DNA of 64,000 nucleotides from Sphingobacteriales bacterium (GTDB taxonomy: Bacteria; Bacteroidota; Bacteroidia; Sphingobacteriales; Sphingobacteriaceae), in contig JAPLFD010000006.1 of the NCBI GenBank assembly GCA_026390835.1, positions 62,001 through 126,000 of the forward strand, in the 5' to 3' direction. Shown piece after piece: positions 28,316 through 36,478 of this stretch. The notes below the pieces were generated by a model that was given only the letters and a program-made list of their open reading frames with translations, had not been told where the DNA came from and made no database searches. Every line of letters begins with the position of its first letter. The first letter of the stretch is position 1. A program made the translations under genes and the position numbers.

Positions 28316-29053
28316 TTATATATATGGATAATGAACTTCTGTTAACACTAGGCCACAAGCCGGTACCGAGACACCAGCATTTGATCTGTTTTTACTTTCA
28401 ATAATGTTGCGAATAGCCGATGGAGGTATTTTGCATTGGCCAATATCCACCAAGGTGCCCACAATAGCCCGTACCATGTTGCGCAAAAAACGGTCGGCGG
28501 CAATGCGAAACACCAAGCCAAATTCCGTTTCTTCCCAATAGGCAAACTTTATTTTACAATTATTGGTAAAGGTTTGGGTATTGGATTTACTAAAGCAAGA
28601 AAAATCGGTATAGTCTAACAAAAATGTTGCTGCTTCATTCATCTTGGCTACATCTAATGGCTCTTTCACCAACCACGAAAAATCGGCTCTAAAGGGGTTT
28701 TTCTGTGCATGAATATGATATTCATATGCCCTTAACGTCGCATCGAAACGGGCATGGGCCTCGGGGGCTACCTGCAGGCAACGTTTTAAAGCAATATCGT
28801 CGGGTAAAATGGCATTTATGCTGTGCACTTGGCGTTCATTAAGCTCCACATCGGCATCCAGATGAACGAAATGCTGGCTGGCGTGTACGCCCGTATCGGT
28901 TCGGCCACAGCCTACCGTTTCTACCGGATGACGCAAAATAGTTTCTAAGGCTTGGTTGAGTACGGCTTGTACGGTTAGGGCATTTTCTTGTACTTGCCAA
29001 CCGTGGTAAGCAGTGCCCTTATAAGCTATTTCTAAAAAATACCGTTGTGCCAT
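28316..29053 (-). CDS. truA: tRNA pseudouridine(38-40) synthase
   Basis: 245 residues. Catalytic G-R-T-D53-T-G-V-H-A with Asp53, an F-x-Y-x-G-T-x-Y-x-G-W-Q-type start and R-F-L-R-N-M-V-R near the C-terminus, all TruA. Modifies the anticodon stem of tRNAs. The -7 box lies only seven bases before its ATG. Confidence 0.95.
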   Translation of the reverse strand: MAQRYFLEIAYKGTAYHGWQVQENALTVQAVLNQALETILRHPVETVGCGRTDTGVHASQHFVHLDADVELNERQVHSINAILPDDIALKRCLQVAPEAHARFDATLRAYEYHIHAQKNPFRADFSWLVKEPLDVAKMNEAATFLLDYTDFSCFSKSNTQTFTNNCKIKFAYWEETEFGLVFRIAADRFLRNMVRAIVGTLVDIGQCKIPPSAIRNIIESKNRSNAGVSVPACGLVLTEVHYPYI

Positions 29054-29060
29054 ACCAGGG

Positions 29061-29068
29061 CAAAGGTA
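29061..29068 (-). promoter_or_regulatory. -7 box of truA
   Basis: Minus-strand TACCTTTG, seven bases upstream of the ATG, implying a leader of only a few bases. No good -33 box. Confidence 0.5.
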
Positions 29069-29113
29069 AGGTAAGATTAATCAACGAGCAATGTTTAATT
29101 TGTTTATAAGCCC

Positions 29114-29121
29114 TATATTTG
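29114..29121 (+). promoter_or_regulatory. -7 box of DUF4293 gene
   Basis: TATATTTG, exact consensus, 19 bases before the ATG at 29141. Confidence 0.55.
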
Positions 29122-29140
29122 TGTATCAAATTTTTAGCGT

Positions 29141-29608
29141 ATGATCCAACGTATTCAAACCATTTGGCTTTTTTTAGCAAGTACCGCATTATTTGCACTA
29201 TTCTTATTTCCAACTGTACAATGGTTGGGTGTAGATGGCAAGGCACATGCTGCCAAAGTAACCGGAGTATACGAAGGCATACAGCAACAGGTGGTACAAA
29301 CCCAGCCCTTCACCCTCTTAACCATCGTTTGTGTACTATTGGCCGTATTTCCTTTTGTAATTATCTTTTTCTACCAAAACCGTCCCTTGCAAATTAAGCT
29401 ATGTTATTTGGGTATTGTAGCTGTTTTGGGCTTCAGCTTTTGGTTGGCAAAAACCATCCAACAAGTGGCCGATAAACCCAGCTTTACGAGCGATAATTAC
29501 GGCATTGGCACCATGCTTCCATCCATCGCTGTATTGCTGTTTATTTTGGCCATTCGGGGTATCCGAAAAGATGAAAACCTCATCCGCTCGGCCGACCGTT
29601 TGCGCTAA
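29141..29608 (+). CDS. DUF4293 membrane protein
   Basis: 155 residues with four membrane helices (about 7-25, 60-80, 88-105, 122-140). The M-I-Q-R-I-Q-T-(I/V)-(W/Y)-L start is the hallmark of DUF4293, a Bacteroidetes family of unknown function often found beside truA or transcription-termination genes. It is transcribed divergently from truA. Confidence 0.85.
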   Translation: MIQRIQTIWLFLASTALFALFLFPTVQWLGVDGKAHAAKVTGVYEGIQQQVVQTQPFTLLTIVCVLLAVFPFVIIFFYQNRPLQIKLCYLGIVAVLGFSFWLAKTIQQVADKPSFTSDNYGIGTMLPSIAVLLFILAIRGIRKDENLIRSADRLR

Positions 29609-29634
29609 GTGCTTAAAAATCCAATAATTAACCA

Positions 29635-29642
29635 TACCTTTG
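29635..29642 (+). promoter_or_regulatory. -7 box of the helicase gene
   Basis: TACCTTTG, exact consensus, 39 bases before the ATG at 29682. Confidence 0.55.
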
Positions 29643-29649
29643 CAGCAAT

Positions 29650-29669
29650 TCCGGCAATGAGGCCGGAAC
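29650..29669 (+). promoter_or_regulatory. 5' UTR hairpin of the DEAD-box helicase gene
   Basis: TTCCGGC and GCCGGAA form a perfect seven-base stem with a six-base loop, a few bases after the predicted transcription start. It could stabilise or gate the mRNA, as in cold-responsive helicase leaders; this is inference. Confidence 0.45.
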
Positions 29670-29681
29670 TTATATATTATC

Positions 29682-31604
29682 ATGAACCCATTTAGTACCT
29701 TGGGTATCCGTCATGATATTGTTAATGCCATTACTGAACTAGGGTTTGAAAACCCTACACCAATCCAGGAACAAGCCATCCCGGTATTACTTTCAGGCAG
29801 CAACGATTTTGTCGGATTAGCTCAAACCGGAACCGGAAAGACCGCAGCATTTGGTCTTCCTTTATTAGAATTACTGGACTTTTCTCAAAACTACCCTCAG
29901 GCATTAATACTATGCCCAACCAGGGAGCTTTGTTTACAAATTACCAACGATTTAAAAAATTACTCTAAAAATGTACCCGATGTGCACGTAGTTGCCGTTT
30001 ACGGTGGCGCCGCCATCTCCGATCAATTACGCCAAATTAAACGTGGTGTACAAATTGTAGTAGCTACACCGGGCCGTATGTTAGATATTATTAACCGCAA
30101 AGCGGTTGATTTTACCAAAGTAAAATATGTAGTGTTAGATGAGGCTGATGAAATGCTCAATATGGGCTTTCAGGAAGACATCGACCAGATTTTATTTACC
30201 ACACCAGAAGATAAAAAAACCTGGTTATTTTCGGCTACCATGCCGGGCGAAGTGCGTCGTATTGCTAAAAAATATATGACCGACCCGTTCGAATTAACCA
30301 TGGGAACGAAAAATACCGGCAACGTAAATATTGAACACGAATATTATGTGGTGAAAGCCCGCGATAAATATGCGGCCTTTAAACGTATTGTAGATTTTAA
30401 TCCAGAAATTTTTGGTATAGTATTTTGCCGTACCAAAATAGAAACACAAGAAATTGCCGAGGCTTTAATGAAAGATGGCTATAATGCCGATTCATTGCAT
30501 GGCGATTTATCGCAACAACAACGCGATCGTGTTATGAAACGCTACCGCGACCGTAGTTTGCAGTTATTAATTGCAACCGATGTAGCGGCTCGTGGTATCG
30601 ACGTAAACGACGTAACACACGTAATTAATTACTCCTTACCTGATGAAATTGAAAACTATACCCACCGAAGCGGCCGTACAGCTCGTGCCGGAAAAACAGG
30701 TATTTCAATTGCCATTATCAATTCGAAAGAATCAGGTAAAATTCGTCAGATTGAACGTGTAATTGGTAAGCAATTTACCAAAGCTGAAATTCCTAGTGGT
30801 TTTGATGTATGTGAAAAACAATTGTTTGGCTTGGTACACAAAGTGCATAATGTAGCGGTAAGTGAAGATCAAATTGAACAATACTTACCTCGTATTATGG
30901 AGGAGTTTAAAGATCTAGATAAAGAAGAAATTATTAAACGCTTTGCATCTTTAGAATTCAACCGTTTCTTAGACTATTATAAAAACGCTCCAGATTTAAA
31001 TGCTTCAGCTGAAGATAGTGGTAGAGGCGAACGTGGCGACAAATTTGGTAGAACCGCATTTAAGAGTGATTTCACTAGATTGTTTATCAACTTAGGTTCG
31101 GTAGATGATTTTAGCCGTGGCGATATGCTCGGATTTATTTGCAACCAAGCTAAAATAAGTGGCAAAACCATTGGTAAAATTGATTTGAAGGGTGTATATA
31201 CCTTCTTTGAAGTGGAGAATGAATTTGCCGATAAAGTACAACAAGAATTTAGCAAAAATATAGAATTCCAAGGCCGTCCTGTACGTGTAGAACTAGCTGG
31301 AGATCGTGGCCTAGAAGGTGGCGGTGGTGGTGGCAAACGTCCTCGTGGCGGTGGCGGCTATGGCGGCAAACGCGATGGCGGTGGCGGTTACCGCGGAAAC
31401 AGCGGCGGCGGTGGCGGCTATCGTGGAAACAGCGGTGGCGGAAGTGGAAGACGTGAAGGCGGAAGTGGCTATGGTGGTGGAACACGTGAGGGAGGCAGTA
31501 GCTACGGTGGCGGCAATCGCGAAGGCGGTAGCGGTGGTGGTGGTGGGTTCCGCGATTTCTCTGGAAAAACCCGAGAAGAACGCTCTAGCAGAAAAAGACG
31601 CTAA
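29682..31604 (+). CDS. DEAD-box RNA helicase with DbpA-type RNA-binding domain and RGG-like tail
   Basis: 640 residues. Helicase core: Q motif near 22, A-Q-T-G-T-G-K-T, P-T-R-E-L, T-P-G-R, D-E-A-D, S-A-T, then A-T-D-V-A-A-R-G-I-D and H-R-S-G-R-T-A-R-A-G. A DbpA-like domain follows (about 460-540: F-I-N-L-G ... R-G-D-M-L-G-F-I). The last about 95 residues are Gly/Arg/Tyr-rich, a low-complexity RNA-binding tail. Likely role in ribosome assembly or cold RNA remodelling. Own promoter, leader hairpin and terminator. Confidence 0.92.
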   Translation: MNPFSTLGIRHDIVNAITELGFENPTPIQEQAIPVLLSGSNDFVGLAQTGTGKTAAFGLPLLELLDFSQNYPQALILCPTRELCLQITNDLKNYSKNVPDVHVVAVYGGAAISDQLRQIKRGVQIVVATPGRMLDIINRKAVDFTKVKYVVLDEADEMLNMGFQEDIDQILFTTPEDKKTWLFSATMPGEVRRIAKKYMTDPFELTMGTKNTGNVNIEHEYYVVKARDKYAAFKRIVDFNPEIFGIVFCRTKIETQEIAEALMKDGYNADSLHGDLSQQQRDRVMKRYRDRSLQLLIATDVAARGIDVNDVTHVINYSLPDEIENYTHRSGRTARAGKTGISIAIINSKESGKIRQIERVIGKQFTKAEIPSGFDVCEKQLFGLVHKVHNVAVSEDQIEQYLPRIMEEFKDLDKEEIIKRFASLEFNRFLDYYKNAPDLNASAEDSGRGERGDKFGRTAFKSDFTRLFINLGSVDDFSRGDMLGFICNQAKISGKTIGKIDLKGVYTFFEVENEFADKVQQEFSKNIEFQGRPVRVELAGDRGLEGGGGGGKRPRGGGGYGGKRDGGGGYRGNSGGGGGYRGNSGGGSGRREGGSGYGGGTREGGSSYGGGNREGGSGGGGGFRDFSGKTREERSSRKRR

Positions 31605-31639
31605 TAAAAAAACCCCTCGAAATTCGAGGGGTTTTTTTA
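31605..31639. terminator. Bidirectional terminator after the helicase gene
   Basis: Stem AACCCCTCGAA / TTCGAGGGGTT with A- and T-runs; lies between two convergent genes. Confidence 0.9.
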
Positions 31640-31642
31640 TGC

Positions 31643-31957
31643 TTAATTGGGTAGTAATTTAAAATAAGTGGCTTTAAATCTTCCTTTTACCACCTTACCG
31701 ATTACCTCTGCTTTGCGAATAGCTTGGCAAAAACCATCTTTTGAATGGGCATCGCCATGTTCATCAATAGAGGTTCCATCTACAAAATAGGCCTTTCCAT
31801 TAATACGTACTGCTAAATCGCAGCTTTTCCCTTTCAATCCAAAATTACATTCGCCACAAGAGGCCTCTACAATTATGGGCTTGGTGTTAGACTTTTTTTC
31901 TTGAGCTTGCAGCGATAGGGCTGCGGCAAAAAAGAATAGTGTGAAAATATATCTCAT
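31643..31957 (-). CDS. Small exported protein, DUF6370-like
   Basis: 104 residues. Signal peptide ending in L-Q-A-Q, then a compact domain with S-C-G-E-C, K-G-K-S-C-D-L-A-V and D-G-F-C. Four conserved cysteines suggest metal binding or disulfides. I believe it belongs to DUF6370, a small secreted Bacteroidetes family of unknown function, but the name is from memory. It follows gpsA by four bases and is probably co-transcribed. Confidence 0.7.
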   Translation of the reverse strand: MRYIFTLFFFAAALSLQAQEKKSNTKPIIVEASCGECNFGLKGKSCDLAVRINGKAYFVDGTSIDEHGDAHSKDGFCQAIRKAEVIGKVVKGRFKATYFKLLPN

Positions 31958-31961
31958 AAGT

Positions 31962-32960
31962 TTAGGTTAATTCTTCGGTAAGTAAACGCATTTCTAAAAA
32001 GGCAGAATGTCCTTCGTATAAAATAGCATACACGGCTCTACAAATTGGCATATTCACCTTGTATTGTTTATTAATTTGATGTAAGCAACTCACGGCATAA
32101 TAGCCTTCGGCAATCATATTCATTTCTAATTGGGCCGATTTTACGGTATAGCCCTTCCCTATCATGGTGCCAAAAGTGCGGTTACGGCTAAATTGCGAAT
32201 AGGCTGTAACTAGTAAATCGCCTAAATAAGCCGATTCATTTATATCTCGATTAATGGGATGTACCGCATCTACAAAGCGGCTAATTTCTCGAATAGCATT
32301 GGCAATTAATACCGCTTGAAAATTATCTCCATATCCTAAACCATGGCAGATGCCACTGGCTATGGCATAAATATTTTTTAATACAGCGGCATACTCGGTA
32401 CCATAAATATCTTCCGATACATTGGTTTTAATAGAACGTGTAGCCAACATAGCCGCAAATTGTTCCGCTAATGTGATATCAGGAGACGCAATGGTAAGGT
32501 AGGATAACTTTTCTAGGGCTACCTCTTCGGCATGGCATGGACCACTAATGACCAAAATATCTTGCAAATGCACATGATAGTGTTGGTTCAAAAATTCTCC
32601 AATAATTTGGTTCTCATTAGGCACAATACCCTTAATGGCCGAGATGATTTTTTTCCCTTTAAAATCTTCGGGTGTAATATTGATTAAAGCTTCTTTTAAA
32701 AAAGCAGCCGGTACACAAAGCAAAACAAAATCGGCTTTAGCTATGGTTGCTTTTAAATTGGTACTAATATGCTCTTCGGGCAGCTGAATGGCTACCGAAC
32801 TTAAATAGCGTGGGTTGTGTTTATACTTTTGTACATGTGCAACAGACTCTGCACAACGCATCCACCAAAAAATTTCTTTTGGCATGGTGTTATCCGACAG
32901 CATTTTAATAATAGCTGTTGCCCAACTTCCTCCGCCTACGACCGCAATTTTAGGTTTCAT
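31962..32960 (-). CDS. gpsA: Glycerol-3-phosphate dehydrogenase [NAD(P)+]
   Basis: 332 residues. N-terminal nucleotide motif V-V-G-G-G-S-W-A-T-A, then S-G-P-C-H-A-E-E-V and E-Y-A-A-V-L-K-N-I-Y-A-I-A-S-G with the catalytic lysine; in the first of these the usual S-G-P-(S/T) reads S-G-P-C. It makes sn-glycerol-3-phosphate for phospholipids. Preceded by the terminator of the efflux adaptor gene. Confidence 0.93.
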   Translation of the reverse strand: MKPKIAVVGGGSWATAIIKMLSDNTMPKEIFWWMRCAESVAHVQKYKHNPRYLSSVAIQLPEEHISTNLKATIAKADFVLLCVPAAFLKEALINITPEDFKGKKIISAIKGIVPNENQIIGEFLNQHYHVHLQDILVISGPCHAEEVALEKLSYLTIASPDITLAEQFAAMLATRSIKTNVSEDIYGTEYAAVLKNIYAIASGICHGLGYGDNFQAVLIANAIREISRFVDAVHPINRDINESAYLGDLLVTAYSQFSRNRTFGTMIGKGYTVKSAQLEMNMIAEGYYAVSCLHQINKQYKVNMPICRAVYAILYEGHSAFLEMRLLTEELT

Positions 32961-32974
32961 GTATCTGTATAAAT

Positions 32975-33014
32975 AAAAATCCCCCTCTAGGAGATATACT
33001 CTGTAAAGGGGGAC
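32975..33014 (-). terminator. Terminator of the efflux adaptor gene
   Basis: Minus-strand stem TCCCCCT / AGGGGGA with a 20-base loop, followed by a T-rich run, between the adaptor stop and gpsA. Confidence 0.65.
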
Positions 33015-33035
33015 AAGTTACGTAATTTTTAAAAA

Positions 33036-34388
33036 TTACTCTTTCTTAGTGCCGGTAAGTAGTTTTTCTTTATCTACTTTCTTAACGGTCATCTTATCTT
33101 TTAATGTTTTAGAGATAGCTGTAAACGGACGAGAAACAATTTCTTCGCCTGCTTTCAATCCACTCAATACTTGAATGTAGGTATCGTCTTGAATTCCGGT
33201 TTTCACTTCTACTTGTTTTACCTTACCATCTTTGTACACAAACACGTATTCTTTTATAGGTGCGTCAAAGCTTGCTTTTTTATCTTCGGTATCGCTGGTA
33301 CTGCTACTTTCGGCATTCGCTTTTTTCTTATCCTCTTCACGGGTGGTAACCGATTGTATAGGAACCGTTAGTCCTTTTACTTCATTGGTTTTAATATCAA
33401 CTGTTGCCGATAAACCCGGACGAAATGGAGATGCTTTTTGATTTCCAGCAGCTAGATTAGCATAGGATTCGGGGATTATGCGAACTTTTACGGTAAAATT
33501 AGTTACCTGATCGGCACTTCCGCCCAATACATTGGCTGAACTAGCAATCTCGGTTACTACTCCTTTAAATTTCTGACCTTGAAAGGCATCCACTTCAATG
33601 TCGGCAGGATCGTTTAAACTTACTCGGTTGATATCGCTTTCGTTTACATCTACACTAACTTCCATTGACAAAAGGTTAGAAATACGCATAATTTCGGTAC
33701 CAGCCATTTGTGCGGTTCCTACTACACGTTCGCCCAGCTCTACCGATAGTTTAGATACTACGCCATCTACCGGAGCATAAATGGTGGTTTTAGCCAAGTT
33801 GTCGCCGGCTTCTTTTACTATAGCCGATGATTGTTGCACTCCATAACCCGAACCAACAACATTTTGGCGGGCCGATTCTAAGTTAGCACGTGAACTTTCG
33901 TAATCGGCATTGGCTGCATCGAATTCCGAAGCAGAAATTACCTTTTTCTGAAATAATTCTTGGTTGCGTTTAAAACGAGCTTCGGTGTTTTTAAAGTTGG
34001 CTTCTGCTTGTTTTAATTGTTGTTTTACGGATCCTAAGCTAGCTTTTTGACTGTTTAATGAAGCTACTGCACGATCATAGCCCGATTTTAAAATATCAGG
34101 ACGTACTTTACAAAGCAATTGGCCTTTCTTTACCACATCACCTTCTTTTACCAAAAGTTCTACTACCTCACCCGAAACTTCGGAGCTAAGTTTTACTTCA
34201 ATTTCTGGCTGTACCTTACCACTAGCCGAAACTGTTTCGGTAATAATGCGGGCTTCTGCTTTGTCTACCGCTACTTCGGTTACATCGCCTTTACCAAAAA
34301 AGCCTAATTTATTTCCGGCTACGGCAATTACCAATAAGACTCCAAGGCCTATTAATACATATTTTAACGTGTTTTTTTTCTGTGCCAT
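33036..34388 (-). CDS. Efflux periplasmic adaptor (MacA/HlyD-like)
   Basis: 450 residues. One N-terminal membrane helix, a barrel-sandwich lipoyl part (V-S-A-S-G-K-V ... L-V-K-E-G-D-V-V-K-K-G-Q-L), a helical hairpin of about 100 residues, then I-Y-A-P-V-D-G-V-V and beta-barrel domains. The C-terminal half has a Ser/Lys/Asp-rich insert. Such adaptors bridge an inner-membrane pump to TolC. It starts 21 bases after a TolC-family gene; the pump itself is not nearby. Confidence 0.88.
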   Translation of the reverse strand: MAQKKNTLKYVLIGLGVLLVIAVAGNKLGFFGKGDVTEVAVDKAEARIITETVSASGKVQPEIEVKLSSEVSGEVVELLVKEGDVVKKGQLLCKVRPDILKSGYDRAVASLNSQKASLGSVKQQLKQAEANFKNTEARFKRNQELFQKKVISASEFDAANADYESSRANLESARQNVVGSGYGVQQSSAIVKEAGDNLAKTTIYAPVDGVVSKLSVELGERVVGTAQMAGTEIMRISNLLSMEVSVDVNESDINRVSLNDPADIEVDAFQGQKFKGVVTEIASSANVLGGSADQVTNFTVKVRIIPESYANLAAGNQKASPFRPGLSATVDIKTNEVKGLTVPIQSVTTREEDKKKANAESSSTSDTEDKKASFDAPIKEYVFVYKDGKVKQVEVKTGIQDDTYIQVLSGLKAGEEIVSRPFTAISKTLKDKMTVKKVDKEKLLTGTKKE

Positions 34389-34409
34389 GTTGTATGGATG
34401 TTGGTGTTA

Positions 34410-35774
34410 TTAAAAATTAATGGGTTTACCTAAGTAGAAATCGATCACCTTAGTTTTAAATAGTAAGTCGTATTTAGCCTGAATGACATCAAAAGCTGCT
34501 TTGTTTAAATTTACTTGTGTTTGGTAATAATCTAGGGTATTTACCAAGCCGACATTGTAGCGCTGTTCTACTACATTAAAAGCTTCTTTTGATGAATTAT
34601 AGGCGCTTTGAGTAGACTCGAAACGCTTTTGAGCGGCTTTTAAATCATACAAAGCCTGATTAATTATTTTATTTAAGTTGTTTTTGGCCAATTGCTCAGA
34701 AAGAGTAGCATTTTGATACGAGATTTTAGCTCTATTTACCACACTACGAGCCTGGTTACCATTCCAAAGTGGAATACTTAAGCTCATACCCACACCTCGG
34801 CTATAGTTACTACTTAACTGGTCGTTTAAAGGTATCTTTTCAAATGCAGGAGGATTACTGCCAGGAATTAACTGCATTCTTCCGCTAGAATAACCTGTAC
34901 TTAAATTACCTCCGAAACTGATACGTGGAGAAAATCCACCTCTAGCCACTGAAATACCTTTTTTGGCAGCTAAAGTTCGGTATTCAGCCAATTTAATATC
35001 CGGAAAAGTGGCCAAAGCCGTTTGGTAAACCGTATTGGCTTCATAGGTATTTTCAGATGCTCTTAAGGCATCTATAAGAGGTTTTTCTACTTCAATCGGA
35101 TTGGCAGGGTCACGTTCTAAGAGTTGCGCTAAATTTAAAAGGGCTAAATCAGATTGATTTTGAGCATTCGTAAAATTTAAATCGGCAGTAGCCAATTGGG
35201 CCTTTGCTTGCGATAAATCGGCCAGGGTTTTATTGCCCACATCAAATAATTTTTGTTCACGATCTAGTTGCATACTGGCAAAGGTGACTTGCTGGGTTGC
35301 GGTTTCTACTAAATCTTGTGCATTTAAAACCTGCAAATACGTGCTTACAACGTTTAGAATTAAATCGTTTTTGGCCTTTTCGGCATTGCTTTTATCGGCA
35401 GCTAATACATATTTGTTTTGCGAAATTTGGTTGATGCGCTGAAAGCCCTGAAATAAAACCACCGATGAACTTAAACTTCCGTTACCCGAAGTTACACTCT
35501 GATCGAAGGCTTGGCCAGAAAGCTGATCGAAACTACGGCCTAAACTATAATTTAAATTACTATTTGCATTTAAGCTTGGCGTTAGAGCCCACTTAGATTG
35601 TTTGTATTCTTCTTCAGTTAAGGCAACATTTAACTTGGCTTGTTTTAATTGGATATTATTGGTGAGCGCCAAATTTATTGCTTGCTCTAAGGTAATTTTC
35701 TCTTGTACTTGGCCCCTACTAAGTCCGCAGACTAGCATGAAAACCAAAAACAAGGAACTAGATTTTAAATTCAT
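34410..35774 (-). CDS. TolC-family outer-membrane efflux protein
   Basis: 454 residues. Signal peptide to about residue 21, then two repeats of the OEP domain with long helical hairpins and an N-L-(N/S)-Y-S-L-G-R strand. Forms a trimeric channel that partners with the adaptor encoded just downstream. Divergent from a NodB deacetylase. Confidence 0.9.
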   Translation of the reverse strand: MNLKSSSLFLVFMLVCGLSRGQVQEKITLEQAINLALTNNIQLKQAKLNVALTEEEYKQSKWALTPSLNANSNLNYSLGRSFDQLSGQAFDQSVTSGNGSLSSSVVLFQGFQRINQISQNKYVLAADKSNAEKAKNDLILNVVSTYLQVLNAQDLVETATQQVTFASMQLDREQKLFDVGNKTLADLSQAKAQLATADLNFTNAQNQSDLALLNLAQLLERDPANPIEVEKPLIDALRASENTYEANTVYQTALATFPDIKLAEYRTLAAKKGISVARGGFSPRISFGGNLSTGYSSGRMQLIPGSNPPAFEKIPLNDQLSSNYSRGVGMSLSIPLWNGNQARSVVNRAKISYQNATLSEQLAKNNLNKIINQALYDLKAAQKRFESTQSAYNSSKEAFNVVEQRYNVGLVNTLDYYQTQVNLNKAAFDVIQAKYDLLFKTKVIDFYLGKPINF

Positions 35775-35835
35775 AGTAGGTGCTTCTAAAAATTAGCAAT
35801 ACATGTTTTATCTTCGTACACAAATTGAACAAAGA

Positions 35836-36453
35836 ATGTATCCGGTAAAAACGCCATCATGGTTTTCCTATCTCTATCCAAGTTTAACTTGGCACGAAAA
35901 CCGTACGGATAAATGCATTTACCTCACCTTTGACGACGGGCCTATACCTATTGTTACACCCTTTGTTTTAAAAACCTTAAAAAAGTTCGAAGCCAAGGCC
36001 ACATTTTTTTGCATTGGCGATAATGTGCGTAAACATCCTAAAGTTTTTGAACAGATTCTAGCAGATGGACATGCCGTGGGGAACCATACTTTTCATCATG
36101 TAAATGGTTGGAAAACAGATAGTAAAACCTATTTAGAAGAATTTCAACAATGCGAACAATTAGTACCCTCTAATTTGTTTAGACCTCCTTATGGCAGAAT
36201 TACGAACGCACAAATAAAACAATTAAGAGCATATAACCCAACACTGAAAATTATCATGTGGGATATCTTAAGCCATGATTATCATCCAAAATTAAAACCA
36301 GAAACGTGTTTAAAAAGAGTAATTAAAGCCACCGATAATGGTGCTATTGTGGTATTTCACGATAGTTTAAAAGCGCAAGAACGTTTAGAATATTCCTTAC
36401 CTCGTGCTTTGGAATACTGGACAAAAAAAGGCTACCGGTTTTGCACCTGGTAG
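35836..36453 (+). CDS. Polysaccharide deacetylase (NodB domain)
   Basis: 205 residues from ATG 35836; an ATG at 35803 would lie upstream of a -7-like box (TATCTTCG, 35809-35816), and relatives begin at M-Y-x-V-K-T-P. NodB motifs: T-F-D-D-G-P (base Asp and metal Asp), H-T-F-H-H metal histidines, R-P-P-Y-G, and the late V-V-F-H-D. Likely deacetylates a sugar polymer such as peptidoglycan or an exopolysaccharide. No signal peptide is evident. Confidence 0.88.
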   Translation: MYPVKTPSWFSYLYPSLTWHENRTDKCIYLTFDDGPIPIVTPFVLKTLKKFEAKATFFCIGDNVRKHPKVFEQILADGHAVGNHTFHHVNGWKTDSKTYLEEFQQCEQLVPSNLFRPPYGRITNAQIKQLRAYNPTLKIIMWDILSHDYHPKLKPETCLKRVIKATDNGAIVVFHDSLKAQERLEYSLPRALEYWTKKGYRFCTW

Positions 36454-36478
36454 CCTTCTGTATGTTGATAGGAATTGC

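Noticed and set aside
31318-31604. Overlapping plus- and minus-strand frames in the helicase tail
   Set aside because: They are shadows of the Gly/Arg codon-biased tail; no independent coding signal.
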